Made by a program: the position numbers and the translations under genes. Shown piece by piece: positions 1-13,700 of a DNA stretch of 64,000 nt (position 1 is its first letter; every line of letters starts with the position of its first letter). The notes beneath the pieces are model-generated. The model saw nothing but the letters and a program-made list of their open reading frames with translations, had not been told where the DNA came from and searched no databases. This DNA comes from Dimorphilus gyrociliatus (Eukaryota > Annelida > Polychaeta > Dinophilidae): assembly GCA_904063045.1 (NCBI GenBank), contig CAJFCJ010000006.1, positions 1,527,601 through 1,591,600 of the forward strand. Direction: 5' to 3'.

Positions 1-435
1 CAATTCAGTTAATGTTGATAATGATGAAAATCTAGGCAAAGACGTTATATAATTACTAGAAAATGCCAATTTTTTTATATTTGGAAGGTATTTTAACCAC
101 GATGTATTAATTTTCTTTAAACTACAGCCCTTTAGGTTTAATGTCTTCAAATATCTCATACCGCAAAATGATCCAGGGACCAATTGAATATTAGGATTAT
201 TCGATAAATCTAAATATTCTATATTATCTAATTTGCAATTAGTATCAAAATTTTGTAGATTTGATCCAGAAAAATCTAGGTCATTATAGCCTTTTGGAAT
301 ATTTAAAATTGCATATTCACTTTTGCAGGTAACTCGACGATTTTCACAAATACATTTTGCTGGACATTGATCGTCCGCTTGGTTGATTGGAAACAGCAAA
401 AACACAGCAATAGAGAATAACCAAAAGATTTTCAT
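1..435 (-). CDS. Secreted or membrane leucine-rich-repeat protein, N-terminal part (cut by window edge)
   Basis: An open frame of 145 codons runs from ATG at 435 to the left edge without a stop. Residues 1-22 are a signal peptide (MKIFW, then a Leu/Phe/Val core ending INQAD). A cysteine cluster follows (CPAKCICENRRVTC), which fits an LRR N-terminal cap. After that come leucine-rich repeats, for example YLDLSNNPNIQLVPGSF and LKTLNLKGCSLKKI. LRR proteins with this start are extracellular or type I membrane proteins that bind ligands or adhesion partners. The C-terminus, and so any membrane segment or TIR domain, lies outside the window. The subfamily cannot be decided. Confidence 0.75.
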   Translation of the reverse strand, partial: MKIFWLFSIAVFLLFPINQADDQCPAKCICENRRVTCKSEYAILNIPKGYNDLDFSGSNLQNFDTNCKLDNIEYLDLSNNPNIQLVPGSFCGMRYLKTLNLKGCSLKKINTSWLKYLPNIKKLAFSSNYITSLPRFSSLSTLTEL

Positions 436-1769
436 TATCCAATATTGTCAGTCTATCATCAATGATCATATAGGATTCATTTTGAACAAATGATTCAGTT
501 TTTAAAAGTATCTATATAAAATTCTCATGCCATAACAATGTTTTCACACAAGACTTACCATTCACACAGCGTTCAATATGATCTCTGCTTGTTGCTATGA
601 GAAACTAGGCCTCTCATACACACATATACTACTGCGTTATTAATTAAGCCTATGTTTAAAAAAAAATGATGTACGTGTGTTGTTTGAGAATTAAAGAAAA
701 ATAATAAAATATCTAAACAGGACAGTTTTTATTCGACTATTAAATAAACTCTATTTATAGCTTATATATACATATATATATAAATTTATACAGTATATAC
801 CTTTCTTAATATATACTGTATACACATCCTATAACATGGCTTATTTTGTAAGAAGATAAGGAAAGGAAAAGAGAAAGAGCGAGAGAGAGAGAGAGAGAGG
901 GAGAGAAACAGACAGGGATATTATCAAATACGACAAATGGAACGTTTCCTATTTTATTCCCTATTCAATTATCCAAAGTTCTCTTAGATAATCAAAAAAA
1001 AATTTAATCAAAGTAACAAACTTTCTTTTTGCTGTTTTTGAGTAGTTTGTCTACAAGTTTGCATTGTAAAAAATAGATTTGCTCTCTCTCCCTCTTTCTC
1101 TTTGGTAAAAAATTCGCATAAACTTTCAAACTTACTTTTCTCTATAATAAAATAATGTAAAAAGTAAAAGAAACAGCAAAATTTGATTCCATTTAGCATT
1201 CAAAAGAAATAAGGGTAAATTAACATCGCTTATTGACGTTAACAAATGATAATGACTCTCGATGATAGCTTTAATTTGTCTTTTCTTTTTTTAAGTGCTC
1301 TCATTAGACAATAATAGCTATTATAGTACTGTCAATATTTTTTTTTTATTGAACTAGAAAGGTAGATTTTACTGTTAATAAAACAGTTTTAACTTGAGAG
1401 TGGAAGAGGAGATTGATAGAAATGAAATAGTCTAATATTAAATGATTTGTCGAGTAAAAAGTGTTTATTCGAAGCATTATTATGCATACAGAAAAAACCG
1501 CAAAAAAAAGGAAATTAAAGCAGAAAATGAGCGTTCTCTCAATTATAGCTAAAAATCACTTTGTTTTCTTGTTCTAAATTCTCAAAAAACGATAATATTT
1601 CCTTCTTTGTTTTCTTTCAGACTTGTTAGACATTAATAAGGCAGTTGACTTAACTGAAAAAGGATGGTGGAAGCGCAAATTGCAGGTCAGAACCCAAAAA
1701 TAAACAAATAAACGTCAGAATAAACAATGGCACCAAAAAAAAACAGAAAAAAACGAAAGTGAAAAGTTT
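436..1769. other. Spacer between the LRR gene and the filamin 3' end
   Basis: No coding exon is visible. The stretch holds a (GA)n tract near 870-900, repeated ATACTGTAT-type motifs near 787-824 and several homopolymer runs. It should contain the 5' region of the LRR gene and the 3' UTR of filamin. Confidence 0.6.
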
Positions 1770-4700
1770 CTAAACATGCACATTGAAAGGACTACCAGGA
1801 ACGTGCTTATCGCCCCATAAAACGGCCAAAGTATAATCTCCGGGCTCTATGAGGACGTAACTGACATCATACATATTGCGACCTCTGTGTTGAACGACAA
1901 TTTTCTCGCAAGGACAAACAGGACCGTGTACACCGACCAAGAGCATGTTATTACCAGCTTGGGAGGCGTCAACTACAAAATTTGATGGAACATTTCGGCC
2001 TGCTTTGGATAAGCCAGGACCAGAGCATCGAACAGCTGAAGCATCCGATACAACAGGTGCAGAATAGCGTTGTGTACTACTACTCTTGGTCACCGTTTCG
2101 ACGACCACCTCTGAACTGTCCTGGAAACGACCTCTTTGTGGACCTGGACCTTCGACCTTTGCCAAGAAAGGAGAACCAGGAACATGTGTATTTCCAGCGT
2201 ATTTGATCGTTATGAGATAATCACCAGGGGCGGTAGGTGTATAAGTAAACTCGTAGCCATCGGCTACTTCCCGGCAGTTAAGTTGAACTTTGCTTGGACC
2301 GTCGACTGTGACGGCCAATGCTCCTGAACCAGCGTTCAGAGTATTGACGATGAACTTTGAAGGTTCGCAAGTGCGACCTCTTTGGAGGCCTTCTCCATAT
2401 GCTCTTACACGACCAGCATCAGCATCTAATTGACCAACAGCTACCTTGTAGGGACTGTCCATCAACGGAGCGTTATTTAAACGAACATGAATGTCGTGAA
2501 CGCCATTCTCGCGGGGTACAAATCGAACAGAATGTCTATTACGCTCTAACTGTTGAACGATTGCCTCTTCTTCAACACCAGCTGGAGATACTACGACTGC
2601 ATCTATTCTTCCGCCGTCCGTGTCTAGATCTATAATAAACTCTGCTGGTTCATTAACCAATAATTGATTTTGTTGTTTTAAATTGGGTCTATGAGCGACA
2701 CCAGGTGCCAATTGAATTTTGAAAGGGGATTCAGGGATGTGTTGATCGTTAAACTTAATGGAGCAGAGATATTCTCCTGGCTCTTCAGCAACGTAAGTTA
2801 CTACGCTTGAACCATCTTTTTTATCTTCGAAGTCAATTTCAGCCTTGCTGGGACCTTCTACGGCTATTGACAGACCACCAGCTCCAGCCTCTCGAGTGTA
2901 AACATTGAATTCATTTCTCTCGCCACAGATTCCTCTCTCGAGACCTCTACCACTAGCTTTAACTTTATGAGAGCCACCGTCGGTTATAGGGCCAACTGTA
3001 AATTGGAAAGGAGAACCTGGTATATGAACTCCACGATTCCTTACGAAAACAGTATGAATGCCCATTTCGGTGGGTACAAATTTAATGCTGTAATGACATG
3101 GAGCTAACTCAACAATATTGCATCTTTCAACGACTCCAGAAGGTGATTCTACATAGGCAGTCATATCAGCCAGATTCGTTGCTGGGATCTTCAAGGATAG
3201 CTCACATTCACTTCCAACATGAGTTACATCAGCTAATTCTCTTTGTCTGGTGATACATTCCATTTGTTGTCCGCTTACGTCACCACCAATGGTAACAAGG
3301 TAAGGACTACCTGGAACATGCTTATCAGCAAATTTAACATTGACTATGTATTTTCCAGGTTCTGTGGGTCTATAAGTTACTCCAATTGTTCCATCGTCGT
3401 TATCCGTACATTCTATATCAGCCTTACTAGGTCCTTCGACTGATAAACTCAAACCACCATATCCAGCTTCTTTCGTATTGATGGTAAACTCATTTAGCTC
3501 ATTTGCCATACCTTCGATTAAACCTCTTCCATAGACTTTCACCTTTGAGGCGTCACTTAAATCACTTTCACCAACATATATTTTAAATGGAGAATTTGCT
3601 ATTGGCTTCTCACTTCCGTCAGGATGACGTTTCAAGACGTGAACTTCGTGTTCACCGACCATTTCGGGTTTAAAAGAGATTCCCAAATGGCCATTTGGTA
3701 AGGACTTCAAGGAACATTGTTTTCGTCTATTGATGGGATCTACTATCTCAGCTCTTAAATTGGAAATATCTGTTTCACTAACTCCTAATGACATTTCATT
3801 AGCACCTAAGGACATTTGAGCTTTTGGTCTTCCTTCTCCTAAAATTTTGGCAGTGAAAGGACCTCCTTCAATTTGTCTTCCAGCAAACTTGATACTGATC
3901 TGATAATCTCCGGGAGCGGTGGGTAGATAGCTAACAGAGCATGTACCATCATTGTTGTCAACACATTTAATTTCAGCTTTGCTTGGCCCTTCAATACCAA
4001 GGGATAAACCACCACCTCCAGCCTCTTTCGTCACGATTGTAAAGCTAGCTAATTCATCAACAATACCATGTGTCAATCCAGGACCATAGGCAGTTATTTT
4101 TCCAGATCCAACGCTAGTCACATAAAACTCAAAAGGCGATCCTTTGATTGGTTTGTTATTATACAGGACATCAAGTTTGTGCAAGCCCTCCTCTGTTGGT
4201 TGATATCTTACGGTAACTGTACCATCTTTATTGTCTTCAATGCGAGGCTTATGGACATCTCTAGATGGAGTATGAACTCTAGCTTCAACAAAGTTAAATA
4301 CTGGACCAACAGGTAAGCAGAAATCAACCGGATGAAAGTATTGTGGTTCAATATTGGCTGCCTATAAAAAGGATAAAAATGAAATTAGCAATTTATTGAG
4401 TTTAGTTTTCTAAATTAAAGTAATCCTCTTGCCATAATGTCATACGAAATTATGCTTTGAGGAGAACTTTTTCCTTTATAAAATTCATCGTTTTTTTTAT
4501 TATAAAGAAGCATGAAAAGGAAGGAAAGAAAACACACGTTTAAAGATTGTAGCTGTTCCGCTTGAACTTGTTCGAATTGATCCATATCCATTACCTATAT
4601 AAAATTGGAAAGGACAAAAAAGAAGCATGGTAGATAAAAGATTAAAGTATATGATTTCGTAATATCATAGAGAAGCACATTCTTAACCCACTTACATTCA

Positions 4701-7700
4701 AAAGTATTTTAATGATGTTTTATATAGAGTATGCATCCGAAATATTTATTCCAGATGCAAAAAATGTTTAATGCCAAATAAAAAGCAACTTTTTAAATAA
4801 CAATAAACGCTTTTTGCTTAAAAAGAAATTATACTTTTGATGCAGTTGTGTTTTCAACAAACTATGAAGGTGCGTGTTTATAAGCAAGGATAAAGCATTG
4901 AAGACCTACCTTCTGGGTTATAACGCCATCAGGTACTGGTTGACCGCCAAATTTAATATTTAGCGTATGTGCTCCTGGAATACGAGGAGTATACATTAAA
5001 CTAACAGTACCATCTTCGTTGTCAACAATATCTAGATCAACATCAGCATCTCCTGTTGTACTTATTCTACAAGTGATAGCACCTTGTCCAGCTTCTCCGG
5101 TATCAATCTTTATTACGCACTCTTGACCAACTGGAATTACTTCCGGAACATTCTTCGGTACACGAACTTTACTTGCATCGCCGATAGGGAAAGCCGGTAC
5201 AATAAATGGAGCCCCAGGAACGTATTGACCTCCATAGCGAACGACAACTTGGTAATTTCCAAGATCTTCTGGTTTATAACTAACCGTATAGGTTCCGTCA
5301 TTGTTGTCATCAATTAAGGGTCTAACATTTCTGCCTGCTGGATCTGTGATAAGAACATCAAGATCGGAGAGTCCAGCATCTCTAGTATCGATAACAAAAG
5401 AGACTGGCAAACTAGCAGGAACACCTCCTCTAGAAACTCCATCTCCCAAGACACGAACTTTAGAAGCATCAAAACTTGGTTGAATAGTTGAGGTAAAAGG
5501 TGATCCAGGTACAGGTTTTCCTCCATAGAGAACGTTTACTTTGGCTGGTCCTTCGCTCAAAGGTACGTAAGTTGCGTCAAAAGTACCATCTCCTCTGCTC
5601 CTAGTTTCAACGGGTCGTCGTTGGCCGTTTGCAAACATAACCTTTAAAGAGAGATGCGTAGATAACTATATCGAATATAATAACCATTGAAAAACTTACC
5701 TCTGCTTCAAGAGGAGCAACTCCAGCATTTGCTGCATCAACAATAAAAGTTACCGGCTCGTTGAATCTACCGCCGTATGGTTCAACACCAGATCCATAGC
5801 ACCTAACTTTCGTTGGATCAACCACATCTGAAATTTTGACATGGAAAGGGCTTCCTGGAACATGAGTTCCTGCATATTTAACTCCAATATCATAGGTTCC
5901 GTGAACAGTTGGTATATAAGTAACTGAGCATGAACCATCTCTATTGTCTTCGCATTGCAATTTTGCCTCAATAGGTCCTTCGATCGATAACCCTAACTGC
6001 CCTTGTCCAGCACCGAGGGTTTCAACAGTGAAGCACTGAGCTTGATTAGTATGGCCTCCTTCTAAACCAGGGCCAAAGGCTTTAACTCTGGTTGGATCGC
6101 AACCTGGAGTTACATTGACTGCAAAAGGGCTTCTTGGTATCTTAATTCCTTCATAGGTCACATCAATCTTATGAGATCCTCTTTCACGGGGCGTATACAA
6201 ACATCTATAATAATGGAAAAGAAGTTATAAAGTGTTCACTATAAGAACATGTGCGTTATATTTATTTACCTATATTGGCCATTAGATTGATTATTTACTA
6301 AGGCTTCAGTTCTCACTCCAGATGGAGAGGTTACAAAGGCTCTGACCTTTCCATCTCCTTTTGATGTAATAGAACGAGCATCGACAGTGAATTCAGTCAT
6401 TGATTCTAGGAAGACGCCTGAAAGGTAATAATAGAATAAAAGTGTGCTAAAAAATTAAGCAATTAGCATAGTTAGATATTTATTGGGAATATGGTCTTTT
6501 AAAAAAACCATTTGTTTCATAAAAAAGCAGGCAACATGCATAAGTTTTCATTCCTTGGATTTATAGAGGAATAACCATAATTGTTAGAATAGGAGGGGAG
6601 AATTAGATAATCCATGAACAAGGGTAATTTTTTAACGAGCATAATTCAGTTCAAGACCGCCCAAAGATATTTATAGCTATCTGTCTGAAATATATTTGGA
6701 TGATAATTCTTTTCAGGCAATTAGTAGAGAAGTCACAGGTAAATGCAGTTTTTAGATTTAAAAAGGAAGAGCGCATTCGCAAAAAAGTAGATATTGACTG
6801 CACTCAAACTATAACAACCAACGATAGACTAACCATCCGGTTGCAAACCGGGACCATAGGCTCTGATTCCACTGACATCAACAATTCTACCGGGATTAAT
6901 TTGTGCAACAAATGGGGCACCCGGTATCTTCTTATCAGCATAAGTTACATCAATAATGTACTCTCCTGGTTCAGTTGGCCAGTAACGAACATCGCAAGTT
7001 CCATCTCCTTTATCAACTGCTTCAATTCTAGCCTCTGATGGCCCCTTTATAATTTTGAGGTTGGGTTTTAGTATTATTTATTCTACATTATTGAGTGTAA
7101 GGATATTTTTTTAATGTTATAAAAGTATCTGTTGTGATTTTTTTAATTAATTAATTATCTTTGATAAATTTTGCTATAGAATTCAAAGTAAAAAATCATA
7201 ATTTTTCTGTAGTTTTCGTCTTTTTAGGATAAAAATAGCTGAATTATAGAAAAACCAAATTCCGACCTTTATTGTTAATCCTAATCCACCAGGACCGGCA
7301 TCTCTTGTATCCAAAGTAAAGTTAGCCGGTTCGTTAGAAGTTCCACCAGCCAAACCGGGTCCGTAGGCTCTAACCTTATTAGGATCTCCGCTAGGAGTTG
7401 TTGGTTGCGCAGCAAGAGCTTCCACAACAAAGGGAGAACCCGGTATATGCTGGCCAGCAAAGAGAACATCCACAACATGATTTCCAGGTTCATAGCATGT
7501 AAATTTAGCGGCACTACCATCAATAGTATCTTCAACATGAGCCGCCATAACTTTTTGCGATGGTGATTTTATATGAACCTGAACGGGTAAGCTTTCTCCA
7601 GGTTTCAAAGGAACTTTACTAGCTCCACTAGTTACTATTTCGAATTCTTTCTCCATTCCGACAGGTACGGCTTTTTGACAAGAATTTTATCTATATAACT

Positions 7701-10700
7701 GGTGCATTTGTTTTGTAAAACGAAATTTGACTAGGAGACCGATGGACTGGGTCACCCCTACCATAGGTTGTGTTTTTGGTTCATAAATAGAATGATCATT
7801 ATCATAAGAACTTTAGAAGTAAACTACTCGAAATATAAGAAAACTTTTTTATACTCACTCTTTTCCAAATCTCTGACTGTCACCTTTGAAACATCAAACG
7901 ATGGTTCAACTCGAATTGCATATGGAGATCTAGGGATTTCTTGACCAGCGAAAAATACTCGACCAGTGTACGTTCCAGAACTTGTGGGTACGAAGTCAAT
8001 TCGGAATTTGTTAGGTCCGTCTTGATAGGTCTCTACAGGTACATCCAAGCCGCATTCGTCAGTTAAGGTCAAAGAAACGTCACCCGGTCCGGCTTCGTTG
8101 CAATCAACATTTAGATGAGTTGGAGTAAAAGTCATAACACTGCCCGGTTGTAAAGCAGGGCCATAGACTTTAACCTTATTTGGATCACTCGATTCTTCAA
8201 CCTACAAAAAGTATATACATCCATATATATACTGATATATACATATATAAATTTTACAAAAATATAAGAAAATACTCACGAGAACTCTATAAGGACTATT
8301 TGGTATTTGGACATTACCATAAGAAATAATAATAGTGTGCTTGACGGATCTTTCTGGCATATAACGACAGAAGAAGGTACCATCTTTGTTATCTCTAACG
8401 TGCAATTGTTTCACAGGTTTCAAATCAGCATCGATGCATGTAACATTTAACTTAGCTCTACCAGCTCGTCTAGTATTGACATTAAATTCAGCCCATTTAT
8501 TTACAGTGTTTCCAGTTTTCTCCAAGCCTGGTCCACTAGCTTCAACGCGACTGGGATCAAAATCTGGAGAGGGTGCAGTACTAAAGGGTACCATATAAGG
8601 TGACTTGGGAATATCTTCGTCATTGCATAATATGTGAACTGCATATTCTCCGAGTTGAGTTGGATAGTAAGTCACATCAGCTGAGCCATCGCGGTTATCA
8701 TCGCAAGATATTTTCGCTTGAGAAGGTCCCTCAATCTGAAATCCAAGTGAACCGGTTTCTCCGTTAGTTTCTACGGTGAATTTTGCTGGGAAATTAACAA
8801 CTCCAGCTTCGAGGCCAGGTCCGTAAGCTCTAATGCGCGATTCTTTGTAGGGTCCAACGTGGACACTAAAAGGACTCTTTGCGATATCTTGTCCACCATA
8901 CTGAATGATTACTTTATAGTCGCCAACATCTTTCGGTTCATAAAAGCATTCAAAGAGATTCGCATCCTTCTTTCGAATTTGGCACGGAACAGGACGTCCG
9001 CCTGGACCCAATACTTCGGCTTTCAGATCAGCAGATCCAGCTAGTTCAGTATGAACTTTAAAATCAGCAATATCACCAACTCTAACACCTTTAGGTTGAA
9101 GACCTCTTCCGGTTGCATAGACTTTCTTTGAATCGATGGCTGTTAATCGTAATTATCACTAGATTATAAAAATTTTTCACAATAGTAATAATACATTCAC
9201 TAATAATACATATTTGCTTTAAATACAAACTTCAACATTTATATAATATATTTACACAGCACTCAAACAGGATGTAGGTCTAATGATCGTTTCCTTCATT
9301 ATACATATCTTATTTTTTAAAGGCAATGATTAAATCACAAAATACTCCCATGTCAAAATGTACGTAATAATATCCATTTATAATTTTTCAATAAATTAGA
9401 TTTTCAATCTTTATTTTGCTTAGAAAGTAATACAAAAATTTCTTAAGGATGACACGAAAAGTTTAGCAATAGACTTTTTTTTTTTTTAAATAAAATCTCC
9501 CTTCTTTTAAAGACATTCTTCGATAGTGGCAATATTCTGAGATTTACTCTCAGTAAACAAAATATGTCTGCTTTTCCATTCATTAGTTCTCAAATTATTG
9601 CTTTTACGTCACCATTAAAACTTTACCGATCGTATTCAAAGAATATAGATCTATTATTATATTCAGGTATAGCCTTATTTTATAATAGAAGAGAGTTTTA
9701 TATCGTCCGATTGGAAGTTTATGATATATCAAAAAAGAAAAAAGAAACAAGTAAATCTTCTTTCACTTTGATATCGGAATGTAAAAAATTCAATTTCCAG
9801 TGAAAGTAATTTACTCTAAATCAATATTATCTGTTTAAATTATGACCTTTTCTGATATTTTGTAGAATTTTTCGCATTACATATAACATTTAAGAAAAAA
9901 AGAACGAGGGATAGAAAACACTGCATCATCACACTTATCACTCACGTTTCGGTACGTATGCGTACTGAACTGGAGGAGCACTCTGAGAAGGTGCTTGCTT
10001 CTGAGCTAAACGGAATTGATACATATTTTTAATGATATGATTATTCCAATATTAATCCAAAAACTGTCTATTCTCTTTTTAGTATTAATAGTCCTTAATT
10101 CAAAAATTCCAAACTGATTATTATTCGTATTTTCTTATTACCAAAATAAAAAGAAAAAAATTATTATTTTCCTATACTACTGAAGATTGCACGCAATGTC
10201 AATATTTGACCCTATATAAAGGCGCTGAAAAAGTAAATAACAAGGGCATGCAGTATTTTTGCAATCGGCTTACGTTTTATCGCCGGTTGTTCAGCGAAAG
10301 GAACGCCACCTTTCGGAGCTAGATGAAAGATTGTAAGGGATTTATTAGTTTTCTTTCTTGTAGAGTTCATAAAAAAAGGTTTTTTCCTTTATGAATTCAT
10401 ATTATAGAATATGAAATTATCATCAACTTTGTTTACAAATCTTAAACTTTTTTCCAAACAAATGGGGATAGCTTTATAAGAATTATGTTAGTAAACAAAG
10501 AAATTGCATAAAAAAGAACCGCAAACTTTGCAACTTGCATCTAATTTAAAATATGTAAAATTATTAAGTATCTATTCATAAAACTCTTATTAACTAAAGA
10601 AATAGTCAACTAATTAATTAATTTCCTATTAAAACAACCCTGTAATCAGCTATCCCCATTAAAATAATTTATCTCTATTTAGAATTAAATTTACTTGACA

Positions 10701-13700
10701 TTTATGGACTAAATCTGTTTTTAGAGTGGGTAAGTAGGACTTTTCACTTACGTGGTGCAAAGCAGGCAAGGGCTGCTTGAACTGGAATTTTTTTTGTAAT
10801 AAAATTTTAGTTAGGTATTTTTATTATGAACAGCCTAGCAGCTGCTGAAAATTGTACCTGGTGAACAAGAGGGTGCTTGTTCAGGTCCACTGGCTGTAAA
10901 ATCGAGTAGAATAATGAAAATTTTTTCTTTCAAATAGTTATTATAACACTTTGGTAACACAGCAAGAGGCTCGCAAAAATATTTTTTTTTGTTATAAATA
11001 GAGCTAAAATCAGTAAAACAAACGCTAATAAATTGGAATGAACCTGAAGGGAGGGGAAGTATAAAGATAGATTTTGCTTAGTTGGACAAGTATTGTTCCG
11101 TTTTAGTATTCTAAATTTGTAAATGAATTTCACTCTCAATATTATGTATCAGTTGGAGTTTGACTCAATTGTCAAAAGGATGCAATTTTTGGATAGGGAT
11201 TTTGTAAACCACACTGTAAATAAGAACCCACAACTACGTACATTTCACATCGAAGGGAGGTCCGCTTTCTGTGAATATTATTTAAAATATTAAACACGTA
11301 AGAAAATTCACCAATTTCGCGTTACTAAGGAAGCTAATCATCGGAATACTGAAATAAAAAACAATTTCACTTACCAGGACTAACGTTGACGGTGAAGGCA
11401 CTACCAGGAATATCTCTTCCAGCGAATTTTACAGTAACGTGATGTCTTCCAGGCACTTTAGCAGTGTATTGAACTAACCATGTTGTAGGACTTTCTTTCT
11501 TGACAAGAGGTCTGACAGTGTCATAGTTGTCATTAGGATCTTTAATTGCAACGTCGACAACGCCAACACCAGCATTATCCGTATCAACTTTAAAATAGGT
11601 TCCTCTGTTTGCAATATTTCCATTCGGTTCAATACCTGGTCCCATTGCAGAGCATCTGTAAATCATAGAAATGCATGAATACCGTGTATAGTATATATAA
11701 TCACTGAATTTACGAAAATTACCTTGAGGCATCACCAGGTCTAGGATCAACACCTACTTCGAATGGACTCTTTGGAATTTCGGTTTGATTACCGCCATTC
11801 TTGGGTCCATATTTTATTTCAACTCTATAAGTTCCTTGCATCTTGGGAGTATAAGTACAAGAGAAAGTTTTATTTCTATTAGCTTCTCCATCAGAGATTC
11901 CAGCACCAGATCTTCTCCTATCGTCCTCATCACGGAAATTTTTCTTTATCTCACAGTGTTCTACTTGCCCGGACGGACTCAAAACGACCACCGAGGGAAT
12001 ACCATCGCCAGCGCTAAAAATATCAATCGTAAAACGTGCTGGAGCTCCAACACAGTTTCCGGTAGGTTCCAAACCTTAGCAAAAAAAGCAGATAGTTTGA
12101 AAAAGACTTGTTTATAAATTTGTTTAAAGCATACCGGGTCCGTAAGCTCGAACTTTTTTGGGGTTCAATCTTGGTTTCAAAGGAGCACCAGGTTGTAGTT
12201 TTGCAGATGGAAACTGAGACAAGTAGGTCATCATAGAAAGTTCGTCCTTTTTGGGGTTAATTAATTCTTCAGGCCTGATCAGTTGAGGAACTCCCAACCA
12301 TTGTTCAGCCTTGTCCATAGCTTCCGTCGCATTTTCCTTTGGCCTTACTGGAGTCCAATCGGGCCAGTCTGGACACAAGCCAGGCGCTATATTATCTACC
12401 AAAGCACCGATGGTTATACCATCATTCCAATCCGTAGTGAAATTCGTAATAGGACGTTCTGGTATTTTGTTTTGTACCCAAGCCAATAGTTTTTGTTTGG
12501 GCGTTTGCTCTTTCTTTCCATCCGGCTGAAAAGATTCACATAGAATATAATATAAAATATAGGTATCTTATAAATAGAGGAAATTATAATGTAATTTAAA
12601 TTTGATCACTTTCTAATTGAAAAAATATTATTTAATTTGTCAGAAGAAAAAGCAAGTTTTAAAAAGCATCTTTAACTTAAAAATGCAATTTCCTATTAGA
12701 ATTAAATTACGTGTTTAAACAGTGTTTACCAATATAAGCGATAAAAGCACTATGAAAATGAAAGAAAAAGTAATTCATTAAATATGGCTTGAAGAAATTT
12801 TCTCATATGCAAATATATATATGTATATATAAATTTATATATGTGATATATTAAAGAAATACACTATATGAAGCATTTATATACATAGAAAGAATAGTTA
12901 GAAAGGAATTTTTTACACGAAGAGCATTAGGAAATTATCAAAGGAGATATACTAATTCAGTTACCAATTTAATTAGATAAAAAGAAAAGCATTAGATATC
13001 TTTTATATTTAACTTTAATAAAAGAATCATTTGTCTTTCATTTGTATTTGAAATAAAAAACCTATTACTAAATCTAGACTTACTTTTTAAAGGATTAGTA
13101 CGAGCTAAACGATAAAATTAGATTGCTAAATAAAAGAAAGCTTCCAAATAATTTTGCTGATAAAATATTTAAAATAAAAGTAGGGATTAAAGTAGCCTTT
13201 TTTCTAATGTTTAGTTCCAGCTTTTTAAAAAATTACTTATTTATTAATTAATTACAATATATCTCCTTTGGACATGCCCTTCTGCTGATTTTTAGCAAAG
13301 AAACTTATATTTTTATGTATTATTATACTTACTTTTTCCGATTTGACGGGATCCTTTAAAGAATATTACTCTTTGTAAATGTTTAATTTAAACGTTTGTT
13401 GTTATATAGTATAAAATTGCTTACAATAATTTACTTAAACTTAAAAAATTAGTCGGAAATAATTGATAAATAATCAATTATTTTTAATTCACTTAGGTCT
13501 GGATTATACCCTGATGATTGTAATTTTTTTTTATTATTAGCCTGAATATTGCTAACAAATAAGTATAATTAACTAATATATCCTAAATTGTATGGAATGA
13601 TCGATTACAAGTATCTTTTACGAAAACACTTACTGCATCCGAATCGTCCTCCCAAGTTGGCATTGAGATGCTGTAATGCAAAATCAATGTCCATATTAAG

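Noticed and set aside
6700-7038. 112-codon plus-strand ORF opposite filamin repeat 8
   Set aside because: It overlaps a clear filamin exon on the other strand and has no features of its own.
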